Positions 49,656-59,083 of a stretch of 64,000 bases of DNA are shown piece by piece (the stretch's first letter is position 1; every line of letters begins with the position of its first letter). This DNA is from Neopusillimonas maritima (GTDB taxonomy: Bacteria > Pseudomonadota > Gammaproteobacteria > Burkholderiales > Burkholderiaceae_B). Both the position numbers and the translations under genes were made by a program. The stretch spans positions 62,001 to 126,000 of the forward strand of contig NZ_NQOU01000003.1 in assembly GCF_003576595.1 (NCBI RefSeq). The letters are read 5' to 3'. The notes beneath the pieces were generated by a model. That model saw nothing but the letters and a program-made list of their open reading frames with translations, did no database searches and was not told where the DNA came from.

Positions 49656-51347
49656 TTACAAGCGCGGCACGGCAGCCAACAACCGTTGGGTTTGCGCATG
49701 TTGGGGCTGTTGCAGCACCAATGCGGCGTCATTCATTTCAACCAGCTTGCCGCCGTCCATAATGGCGATACGATCGGATAAGTACTCCACGACACCAAAA
49801 TTGTGTGTAATAAACAAATATGCCATCTCAAGTTCATTCTGCAACGTTTGCAGCAGTTCAAGAATTTGCGCCTGAACCGAGACATCAAGCGCCGATGTCG
49901 GCTCATCGCAAATCAGCACCTTCGGCTCTACAGCCAAGGCGCGTGCAATGGCAATGCGTTGCCGCTGACCGCCCGAGAACTCATGTGGATAACGCGTCAC
50001 CGTATTAGCCGGCAAACCAACGCGATCAAGTAAATTGCGAATACGATTTGCACGTTGTGTTTTATCAAGCTCAGGCCGCAATGCCGCCACGCCCTCTTCA
50101 AGGATATCGCCTACGACCATGCGCGGGTCCAGCGACGCATACGGATCCTGGAAAACAATTTGCATCGATTGACGCAATATGCGTAATTGACGCCGGTTGG
50201 CACTAAAAAGCGACTTACCGGCAAGCAGCACTTCCCCTTGAATTCGTGCCTGTTGGTCAAGCAAACGCATCAGGGCCTTGGCAGTCGTCGTTTTCCCGCA
50301 ACCCGACTCGCCCAACAAGGCCAGGGTCTCCCCGGCGTGGAGATCGAAAGAAACGTCTTCCACGATGGGTTTATACGCAAGCACACGGCGCAACAAACCA
50401 CCACGCTGAGGGTAAGCGACCGACAAATTTCGCACTTGCAGAACGGGAGGGCCGGCACTCCTGGTGCTCGATCCGTCCCCGGACTCAACAACGCGTTGTC
50501 CGGTCACCAATGAGCGACCCCGTTTCTCATACGCAGGAATAGCATTGATTAATTGCCGCGCATAAGCATGTTGAGGATTATCAAAAAAGGAATCCACCGA
50601 GCCGGTTTCCACAATCTCGCCCTGTTTCATAAGTGCCACGTAACGCGCCACTTTTTTCACGATGGCCAGATCATGCGTAATCAACAAAATCGCCAGACCC
50701 ATTTCATGTTGTATATCCGCCAGCAAATGCAGAATTTGTCCTTGCACCGTGACATCAAGTGCCGTGGTGGGTTCATCAGCAACCAACACTTCCGGTTCGG
50801 CAGCCAAAGCAATGGCAATCATGATGCGTTGCTTTTGCCCACCCGAAAATTGAAAGGGATAATCGTTAATCCGTTTCTCCGCTTCGTGAATCCCGACACG
50901 ATTCATCCAGTAAATAGCGCGTTTGCGCGCGGCTTGCCCACGATAGGATGTGTGCGCGAGCAACGTTTCAACAATCTGGCGCCCCACCGGCATGACCGGA
51001 TTCAAGCTGGTGGCAGGCTCTTGAAACACCATGGCCAATTGCCCGCCTCGAACAACTCGCATGCGCGACTCAGACAACTGATTCAGATCGGTTGAGCCAA
51101 GCTTCACCGTACCGGAACTAATGCGAGCGGCCTCAGGCAGCAAGCGCAGCAACGCCATTGCCGTCATACTTTTGCCACAACCTGATTCACCCACCAAAGC
51201 AAACGTTTCACCCCGGCGCAGGGCCAAATCAAGTAGATGAACCGCATTATGAACACCCGCCTCCGTTTGCAGTTGCACCGACAACTTTTCAATCTGGAGC
51301 ACCCAGTCGTTTTGATCAAGCCGGGAAGTTGCCATCGCCTGACTCAT
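49656..51347 (-). CDS. Fused ABC transporter ATP-binding protein, YejF/DppDF type
   Basis: Energises the oligopeptide-type importer encoded upstream. It has 563 residues with two complete ABC domains. Domain 1 (about 12-265): Walker A GESGCGKSMTA, signature FSGGQKQRIMIAIAL, Walker B VLVADEPTTALD. Domain 2 (about 300-555): Walker A GESGCGKTTTA, signature FSGGQRQRIAIARAL, Walker B VLICDEPTSALD. Both ATPase sites look intact. It overlaps the preceding permease gene by 4 bases and is last in the operon. Confidence 0.93.
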   Translation of the reverse strand: MSQAMATSRLDQNDWVLQIEKLSVQLQTEAGVHNAVHLLDLALRRGETFALVGESGCGKSMTAMALLRLLPEAARISSGTVKLGSTDLNQLSESRMRVVRGGQLAMVFQEPATSLNPVMPVGRQIVETLLAHTSYRGQAARKRAIYWMNRVGIHEAEKRINDYPFQFSGGQKQRIMIAIALAAEPEVLVADEPTTALDVTVQGQILHLLADIQHEMGLAILLITHDLAIVKKVARYVALMKQGEIVETGSVDSFFDNPQHAYARQLINAIPAYEKRGRSLVTGQRVVESGDGSSTRSAGPPVLQVRNLSVAYPQRGGLLRRVLAYKPIVEDVSFDLHAGETLALLGESGCGKTTTAKALMRLLDQQARIQGEVLLAGKSLFSANRRQLRILRQSMQIVFQDPYASLDPRMVVGDILEEGVAALRPELDKTQRANRIRNLLDRVGLPANTVTRYPHEFSGGQRQRIAIARALAVEPKVLICDEPTSALDVSVQAQILELLQTLQNELEMAYLFITHNFGVVEYLSDRIAIMDGGKLVEMNDAALVLQQPQHAQTQRLLAAVPRL

Positions 51348-52789
51348 GAACGCTCCTTTGTCATCATAGGCTTGGCATGCATAGGCTGAAAATTGCGCAT
51401 GCGCGGATCAAAGGCCTTTTGCACCGCATCGGCAAAAATGTTTGCCGCCAACACCAACGCCAGCATAAACACAAACGCTGCCAGCAAGTTCCACCAAATC
51501 ATAGGGTCACGGGACATCTCGGTACGGGAAGCATCAATCATGGTGCCGAACGAGGCCATGCTTGGATCCACACCAATACCCAAGTACGACAAGACCGCCT
51601 CATAAAGCACCAGACCTGAAAACTGTAAAACCATGGTAATGAGGACAATATGCATGACATTCGGCAGCAAATGGTGACGCATGATGCGCCAATGCCCCAC
51701 CCCAAACGCCCTCGCCGCCTGCACATACTCCAGCTCTCGAAGTTTCAAAACTTCGGCCCGCAGCAAACGACACAAACCAGCCCAACCGGTTAAACCCAAA
51801 ATCAGGCACAGCAGAAAAAGACGCAAATCGGCACGCGCAGTCACGGTGGGGAACGCCTCCGGGTGCGTATCAATGTAAACCTGCATCATGAGCACACATG
51901 CGGCAATTAACAACACACCGGGGATAGAGGTTAACGTGGTATACAAATACTGAATGGCATCGTCTACCCGCCCTTTGAAATATCCGGCCGAGATGCCGAA
52001 CAACAGAGCCGGCGGCAGCATGGCCAGTGTTGTAAGCGTCCCGATAACCAATGCCGTTCGCACACTTTTCAGCGCCTGCTTCATCACGTCGTTACCGACG
52101 CGATCGGTTCCCAATACGTGATAATCCATGCTCAAGGCAACCAAAACACCAGCCACCAACAGAATCACAGTTGCGGTAAGCCACATGGCACGAACCGGGA
52201 TATCGATATCGCGCCGCCACCAGCGCATGAACGCATCGTGCATGGAACTTGCGTGACGCCGCTGCAGTAACGTTAGCAACACAGCCAGCACAATACTCAA
52301 GCCTGCCCCAACCAGTGCACCCAGCGCCGCCCGCATCCCAAGGTCGCGGTAATGTAATGCGTCCTCTTTCAGTTGCGTGCCGGCGTTCTTCAAGCGCGGA
52401 TAATCCCGCACCGGTTCGTCGTTGATAATTTGCGTTTCTTTGGTGAACTGACGAATCGCCAGCGGCGCGGAATAAGTGGCTTCAGGTTGGCTCAGCTGGG
52501 TCCAGGTCATCATGTCGTCCAGTGCCGAGCGCAGCACCGGTGCGTAAACCGGGCCGCTATCAGCGCCCCCACCAGGCAAACGAGGGCGATAGTGCACGGA
52601 ATCCAATACCGCCACCAGCGTGAACAAAAACAGCACTACTGCCGCTGACATGGCCGATGCTGAACGACCTACTTGAGCCCAGGCGGCGCGCAAAGCCGGG
52701 GTACGTCTGACATGTAACGCGTAAAGCACCACCCCCGCCACCAGTGCCAATACAAAAATATCCGTCCAGAGAAAAACAAATTTTGGCAT
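51344..52789 (-). CDS. ABC transporter permease, YejE type with long N-terminal extension
   Basis: Second permease of the importer. It has 481 residues from the ATG at 52789, against about 340 for E. coli YejE. The C-terminal part (about 280-470) is the BPD_transp_1 core with the EAA-type loop LRAEVLKLRELEYVQAARAF. The N-terminus has two membrane segments (about 5-28 and 48-68), a large polar region (about 75-165) and a third segment (about 170-195) that standard YejE lacks. The frame upstream of 52789 overlaps the previous permease gene and is not protein-like. It starts 4 bases after that gene. Confidence 0.88.
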   Translation of the reverse strand: MPKFVFLWTDIFVLALVAGVVLYALHVRRTPALRAAWAQVGRSASAMSAAVVLFLFTLVAVLDSVHYRPRLPGGGADSGPVYAPVLRSALDDMMTWTQLSQPEATYSAPLAIRQFTKETQIINDEPVRDYPRLKNAGTQLKEDALHYRDLGMRAALGALVGAGLSIVLAVLLTLLQRRHASSMHDAFMRWWRRDIDIPVRAMWLTATVILLVAGVLVALSMDYHVLGTDRVGNDVMKQALKSVRTALVIGTLTTLAMLPPALLFGISAGYFKGRVDDAIQYLYTTLTSIPGVLLIAACVLMMQVYIDTHPEAFPTVTARADLRLFLLCLILGLTGWAGLCRLLRAEVLKLRELEYVQAARAFGVGHWRIMRHHLLPNVMHIVLITMVLQFSGLVLYEAVLSYLGIGVDPSMASFGTMIDASRTEMSRDPMIWWNLLAAFVFMLALVLAANIFADAVQKAFDPRMRNFQPMHAKPMMTKERS

Positions 52790-52793
52790 GGCG

Positions 52794-53771
52794 CTACTCG
52801 AATCGAACGCGGGGATCAGCCAGCGTATAAGAAATATCTGCCAACAATAACCCCACGATATATAACGCCGAGCCCAAGAACACCATAGCCCGCACAATTG
52901 AGAAATCCTGGGCGTTGATGGCGTCGATGGTATAACTGCCCAAACCCGGAATACCGAAGAACGACTCGGCAATCAAGCTGCCCATAAACAATAATGGAAT
53001 AGCCGACACGGTGCCCGTGAGAATCGGCAGCATCGCATTGCGCAGCACGTGGCGGAACAACACAATATGCTCAGCTAAACCTTTAGCCCTGGCCGTGCGC
53101 ACATAATCTTTACCGATTTCCTCGAGAAAAAGTGTGCGATAAAACCGCGACTCGCTGCCCAAGCCGGAAACAACGGCCACCACGACCGGCAAAACCAGAA
53201 ACCGTAAACTATCCCACCCGTCGGTAAACCCCGAATACGGCACCCAGCGCAGCACTTTGGCGAACAACCACTGGCCGGCAATAATGTAGAACAACCCGGA
53301 AATGGATAAGAGCACAACGCACACGACCACGCCGGCAAAATCCAGTTTGGTGGCACGAAAAAAGACCAGCAGCAACGCGAACGACACACTAACCAACATA
53401 CCGAGCACGAAACTCGGAATCGCCAGCGCAAGGCTCGGGCCGATACGTTGGCGAATTTCATAGCCAATGTCTCGGCCCCCGTCGGAAAAGCCGAAATCGA
53501 ATAGCAACAACGGTGCCGACCGTTCATAAAAAACGGTGTCCGTCAGTGTCCGCACGCCTTGAGCCGACGCGTTATAAAACAACGGTTTGTTATAGCCCCG
53601 TTCTTCTTTCCATTGTTCAATTGCATCTGGGCTTACGCGTTGACCGCCAATGGCCATGCGCGCCATGTCGTCGGGCGTGTTAACGGCAAAGAACAGCACG
53701 AACGTCAGCAAGTTCACGCCGATGAGCACAGCAACACCGTAAAACAAACGACGAACAATATAAGCAGTCAT
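52794..53771 (-). CDS. ABC transporter permease, YejB/DppB type
   Basis: First permease of the importer. It has 325 residues: an N-terminal segment RRLFYGVAVLIGVNLLTFVLF typical of DppB/OppB permeases, a periplasmic loop with DTVFYERSAP, and the transport core with the EAA loop LEEIGKDYVRTARAKGL. Its start overlaps the stop of the binding-protein gene by 4 bases. Confidence 0.92.
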   Translation of the reverse strand: MTAYIVRRLFYGVAVLIGVNLLTFVLFFAVNTPDDMARMAIGGQRVSPDAIEQWKEERGYNKPLFYNASAQGVRTLTDTVFYERSAPLLLFDFGFSDGGRDIGYEIRQRIGPSLALAIPSFVLGMLVSVSFALLLVFFRATKLDFAGVVVCVVLLSISGLFYIIAGQWLFAKVLRWVPYSGFTDGWDSLRFLVLPVVVAVVSGLGSESRFYRTLFLEEIGKDYVRTARAKGLAEHIVLFRHVLRNAMLPILTGTVSAIPLLFMGSLIAESFFGIPGLGSYTIDAINAQDFSIVRAMVFLGSALYIVGLLLADISYTLADPRVRFE

Positions 53772-56029
53772 AAGCCACGCCTTCCTTTCATGTGATCCAG
53801 CGCGGTGGCACGTTCACGACGTTGAATAACCCGCCATGCCGGCCAGACACCTATTAGCAATACCGCCAGAAGCAGCCAAAGCGGCCACCAACGTGGCTCA
53901 TTCCATTTTTTTACGCCGGCAACCCGCTGATCTGGATCCACCCGTAAATATTGCAGGGTATTACGAACCATTTGTGTGGGTTTGGCATTGGACACCCATG
54001 CCTGATACGCCCCGCCGGACTTCGGATAAAACCCGAACATCCAAGGCATATCGCGCTGCACAATTTCAACCATGCGTGCTACGACACGGTCTTTTTGCGG
54101 CCCATCATCAAGGAAACGCAATTGCTCAAACAAGTCGTCATATTCAGGGTTGTGATAATTGGCTGCATTTTCACCACCGGTTTTCGCTTTGGCATTCGCA
54201 CCGTACAACAAGAACAAAAAGTTTTCCGCATCCGGGTAGTCGGCCACCCAACCCCACATAAACATTTGCGCGTTGCCCTGACGCATTTTGTCTTGAAAAC
54301 GGTTGTAATCCGTGGCTCGAATCTCCAGCTCGACATTCAGTTTCTTCAGTTGCCGCCGCATCCAGTCGAGCGTGGCGTTTGACCCCATACCGGCAGCCGA
54401 ATCAAAGTGCAAAATTAAAGGTTCACCGGTATCTGCGTCCCGCCCGTTTGGATAGCCCGCCTGGGCAAGCAACTCCCGGGCCTGCTCAATAGGTCGCCGA
54501 ACCGCACGATCATCCTTCCAGGTATAAACGTGCTTGTTCAGCCCAGCCGGCAAAGGCTGATACCCCGGTACGCCTGGGGGTAACGGCCCCTGCGCCACCT
54601 GCCCCTGGTCGTTCAGGAAAATAGATACAAATTGCTCCCAGTCGAACGCAATACTAATCGCCTGACGCAACTTGCGGTTGCGCGCTTGCTGCTCGGGGGT
54701 GTCACCGCGCCCCACGACAGGATCGAGCCAATTAAATCCAAGATAGGTGATTTGCGGTTCGGTGGAAGATAACAACTGCAGCCCACGGTCGGCATAAAGT
54801 TCAGCTTTCTCGGCTGAATCACCCGCCGCCACTTGCATGGCCACGCCGTAACTGCCGCCGTCAACTTCGGGAACATCGTAATAACCCTGCAAGAATTTGC
54901 CCATTAAAGGCACGCTTTCCTTTTCCAAAGAAAATACAACGCGATCAATAAACGGGGTGGGCTTACCGCAATCAACCAGCAACCCCTGCGCTTTGTCTTG
55001 CGGCTCTCCCTCACAAGGATAGGGAGACGGCCTGAAATGCGGGTTGCGCACCATGACATGCTGTCGATTCTGAATTGATGTTTCCAGCATATAAGGCCCG
55101 GTGCCGGCAGGCCACGTATTCAACGACAAATTACGTTGTGCCATACCAGGTTGATGGTAAAAGCGATCGGCCTCCCACGGGACAGGCGCAGTGAAGGTCA
55201 TGGCAAGCCAATACTTGAACTGCGGATATTTTCCTTTGACACGAATACGCAAGGTGTGGTCATCCAATGCCTGCACGCCATTAAACCCATATTCACGCAA
55301 ATCAAGCCATTCCGGGCTGTTGCCTTGTTCCTCCCACTGTTTCTCCAAAGCTTGCAGCTCTTGGGCATATTCGCGCAAGCCTTCAATATGAGAAGACAAA
55401 ACCCCAAACGCCGGCGAGACCACCCTGGGGCTGGCCAACCGCCGAATACCATAAACGTAATCATGTGCCGTTAATTCACGCGTGCCCACTTCGCTGAAAT
55501 CCGTTAAGGCGTATTTATTCGCTAGCGCGCCCGGTTGCAAGGGCCAATAGTGATAATTGCCGTTCTTATTGCGGGCAAAAGCCGGATGAGGGGCGAACTG
55601 AATACCTTTCCTGATCGGAATGTCGTACACGCTCACTGCAATATTTTCCCCCGGCGCATTATCGGGCAAGACATTGCCATTTTCGTCATAATAACGGGGG
55701 CTGATCACCGATTCGGCGGTCCGGGGAATCAGTTGATAGGGGCGCTTTAAATAGTGGTAACCGTAAAGCGGCTCATAAATGGAATAGGTAAAAGGCGTTT
55801 CATCGGTGGAATAAGAACTGGCAGGGTCGAGATACTTGGGAGAACGCTGAGAAAACGCCGTAAACAGCGTGTTTTGCGCCAATGCGCCTTCCTCGTAGGG
55901 GCTATTTATGGGCTCCGGCGAGCAGCCGGCCAAAATAGCGGCAGCCCAAACAATTACCCACACTCCCACCATGTTCCGGAACCTGTTTTTCACGCAAATA
56001 CCATTTCCCATATTGATTGAATCCGCCAT
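53768..56029 (-). CDS. Extracytoplasmic solute-binding lipoprotein (SBP_bac_5) with C-terminal membrane anchor
   Basis: Ligand-binding component of the importer, of the peptide/nickel-binding SBP_bac_5 family. It has 753 residues, large for the family (usually 500-600). A lipoprotein signal ends AILAGC (Cys36). The family core includes YSTDETPFTYSIYEPLYGYH, RIRVKGKYPQFKYWLAMTFT and QAISIAFDWEQFVSIF. Unusually, the C-terminus has a strong hydrophobic helix WWPLWLLLAVLLIGVW (about 712-728) followed by a basic tail, so the protein may be held in the inner membrane. The first ATG is used; ATGs at residues 7 and 20 are alternatives. Substrate unknown, possibly peptides. Confidence 0.85.
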   Translation of the reverse strand: MADSINMGNGICVKNRFRNMVGVWVIVWAAAILAGCSPEPINSPYEEGALAQNTLFTAFSQRSPKYLDPASSYSTDETPFTYSIYEPLYGYHYLKRPYQLIPRTAESVISPRYYDENGNVLPDNAPGENIAVSVYDIPIRKGIQFAPHPAFARNKNGNYHYWPLQPGALANKYALTDFSEVGTRELTAHDYVYGIRRLASPRVVSPAFGVLSSHIEGLREYAQELQALEKQWEEQGNSPEWLDLREYGFNGVQALDDHTLRIRVKGKYPQFKYWLAMTFTAPVPWEADRFYHQPGMAQRNLSLNTWPAGTGPYMLETSIQNRQHVMVRNPHFRPSPYPCEGEPQDKAQGLLVDCGKPTPFIDRVVFSLEKESVPLMGKFLQGYYDVPEVDGGSYGVAMQVAAGDSAEKAELYADRGLQLLSSTEPQITYLGFNWLDPVVGRGDTPEQQARNRKLRQAISIAFDWEQFVSIFLNDQGQVAQGPLPPGVPGYQPLPAGLNKHVYTWKDDRAVRRPIEQARELLAQAGYPNGRDADTGEPLILHFDSAAGMGSNATLDWMRRQLKKLNVELEIRATDYNRFQDKMRQGNAQMFMWGWVADYPDAENFLFLLYGANAKAKTGGENAANYHNPEYDDLFEQLRFLDDGPQKDRVVARMVEIVQRDMPWMFGFYPKSGGAYQAWVSNAKPTQMVRNTLQYLRVDPDQRVAGVKKWNEPRWWPLWLLLAVLLIGVWPAWRVIQRRERATALDHMKGRRGL

Positions 56030-56119
56030 CCGGTCGGATCCCGCTTGAGCGGGTTGCGGCTAACATGATATACAAATTGAACCAGCGCAGGCCATGCCTG
56101 CAAACCCGCAGGACAAAAA

Positions 56120-56494
56120 ATGACGGAAAGACAACTTGTTATAGTAGGTGCGCTCATGATGTTGATTGGCGTGGGTGCAGGCGCGTTCGGTGCCCACGGC
56201 CTGAAACGCGTCCTTTCAGCCGACATGCTGGCCATATGGCAAACCGCAGTGCTGTACCAATTGATTCATGCGCTGGGCCTGTTGCTTATTGCCGCACTTA
56301 GCACCCGAATTGTCGGCCCCTTGCCGGGCTGGTCGGGCCTGATGATGCTTGCCGGCATCATCCTGTTCAGTGGCAGCCTTTACATTCTGGCGCTAAGCGG
56401 CGTGAAATGGCTGGGGGCAATTACCCCACTGGGCGGCGTAGCCTTCATTGTGGCTTGGGCCTTGTTAATGTTTGCCGCATGGCGTCATTTGTAA
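56120..56494 (+). CDS. DUF423 small membrane protein (YgdD family)
   Basis: A 124-residue protein with four hydrophobic segments. GVGAGAFGAHGLKRVLSADM, QTAVLYQLIHALGLLLIA and the ending SGVKWLGAITPLGGVAFIVAWA are family signatures. Function unknown. Standalone; the ATG at 56120 follows GCAGGAC. It is divergent from the ABC transporter operon. Confidence 0.9.
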   Translation: MTERQLVIVGALMMLIGVGAGAFGAHGLKRVLSADMLAIWQTAVLYQLIHALGLLLIAALSTRIVGPLPGWSGLMMLAGIILFSGSLYILALSGVKWLGAITPLGGVAFIVAWALLMFAAWRHL

Positions 56495-56549
56495 TGCCGT
56501 ACTTCGAAAAAGCACAACCTGGCCGCCAAACAAAACGCACTTAATTTGA

Positions 56550-57611
<1,062 letters not shown>

Positions 57612-57615
57612 ACTT

Positions 57616-57636
57616 CAGGGGCACACAGTGCCCCTG
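57616..57636. terminator. Hairpin between adenine deaminase and SulP genes
   Basis: CAGGGGCAC, loop ACA, GTGCCCCTG: perfect 9-bp stem between convergent genes. There is no clear T tract, so termination by it alone is uncertain. Confidence 0.55.
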
Positions 57637-57652
57637 CTGATTCCTCGCGCGG

Positions 57653-59074
57653 CTACTGCGCTTGCTCCCAATCCACCCAGGGTATGTTGTGTGTCCTCAA
57701 ATAACTTGACACCGCAGCCAAGGCCCGCTCCTGGAACAACTCGGCATTGGCGAAAAACAATGGCGCATCCCAACGAAACAGCACCAACCCAGGTATTCGT
57801 CTGCCATGCGGATAACGGCTGACATCATGATAGCCCTTTAAGTTGTCCACCCTGACCAGCACAGCAGAATACGGACGCCAGCTTTCCCAAAGAAACGAGA
57901 TCAGCGCCACCAGCACCGCCAGGCCAATTCCCTGTATCGGGCCCAACACCACAATGCCGGCCGAACATCCCAGCGACAACCAAAACTCCGCCGGTCGCAT
58001 GCGATAAATTCGCCCCACAGAGCGAATTTCCATTAAACCGATCATCGAGGCAATGACAACGGCAGCCAACACGGTATCCGGGAGATAATGCAGCAATTCA
58101 GGTGCGTAAACCAACAAAACCAAAACCAACAAAGCGCCCACCACATTCGCCAACTGCGAGCGCGCGCCTGCGGCTTGCGCAACAGGCGTACGTGATGCGC
58201 TACTGCTGATGGGAAATCCCTGGAAAAATCCCGTTGCCAGATTGGCCATCCCCAGGCCCACCATTTCACGGTTGGCGCTCACCTTATCACCCGTTTTGGT
58301 GGCATAGGCCCGTGACAAAACGCTGGTTTCCGACACCGCGAGCAATGCCGCAACCACACCCCCGACAGCCACCTGAAGGACGTCCGAAACAGGTATCACA
58401 GGAAATGCAAACGACGGGAAGCCTTGCGGCAATAAGCCCAGCACCGCCACGCCGATCAGCAAAGACCAAAATTGAGTTTGGCCATTCAGCAAAGCCTGAA
58501 GAAATTCCCAGGCCCTGGTCGGCGTGCCACCACCATCCACCGTGAAACCAAACAGCACCGGCAATTGACTGACGATAACCACCAACGCAATCCCGTTCAT
58601 GTACCCATAACGAATGGGCTTGGATAATAAATCGGTAATAAACCCCAGCCGTGCGAGTCCGGCCAGCAGGCAGGTGAACCCCGCCGCAACGGCCATAACC
58701 CCCGCCAGCGCAACCGCTTTTTCGGGACTGCCGCCCGACAAAGGCACGACAACCGCGAAAATCACCGCTGCCAAAGCCGAATCAGGCCCCAGCACCATAA
58801 TACGACTGGGGCCAAACAAGGCATAAGCAAACAGCGGAATGATGGTGGCGTACAAACCATAGACGGGCGGCAAACCGGCGGCAACTGAATAAGCAATACC
58901 TACCGGCACCAGAATGGTGACTAATACAATGCCGGCAATAATATCGTCTTTAAGCCAATGTATCGGATACTGCCGCACAACACCCAAGCCGGGAATCCAA
59001 GCAACCGTCTTTGTCCACCAGGTCTTGGGAGCGTTGGGGTGTTCGACGGTGTCGGTATCATTATCGGCGTCCAT
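57653..59074 (-). CDS. SulP family anion transporter, shortened
   Basis: Membrane transporter of the SLC26/SulP family (sulfate, bicarbonate or dicarboxylate). It has 473 residues against the usual 550-580. The N-terminal core is intact: WLKDDIIAGIVLVTILVPVGIAYSVAAGLPPVYGLY-type sequence and VLGPDSALAAVI. Two parts look missing: about 40-50 residues around residue 215 (LLIGVAVL runs directly into LPQGFPSF), and most of the STAS domain, which stops soon after its first strand and helix (LFFANAELFQERALAAV). It could be a functional short form or a decaying gene. It lies 9 bases after the SLC13 gene. Confidence 0.85.
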   Translation of the reverse strand: MDADNDTDTVEHPNAPKTWWTKTVAWIPGLGVVRQYPIHWLKDDIIAGIVLVTILVPVGIAYSVAAGLPPVYGLYATIIPLFAYALFGPSRIMVLGPDSALAAVIFAVVVPLSGGSPEKAVALAGVMAVAAGFTCLLAGLARLGFITDLLSKPIRYGYMNGIALVVIVSQLPVLFGFTVDGGGTPTRAWEFLQALLNGQTQFWSLLIGVAVLGLLPQGFPSFAFPVIPVSDVLQVAVGGVVAALLAVSETSVLSRAYATKTGDKVSANREMVGLGMANLATGFFQGFPISSSASRTPVAQAAGARSQLANVVGALLVLVLLVYAPELLHYLPDTVLAAVVIASMIGLMEIRSVGRIYRMRPAEFWLSLGCSAGIVVLGPIQGIGLAVLVALISFLWESWRPYSAVLVRVDNLKGYHDVSRYPHGRRIPGLVLFRWDAPLFFANAELFQERALAAVSSYLRTHNIPWVDWEQAQ

Positions 59075-59083
59075 GTCTGCGCA

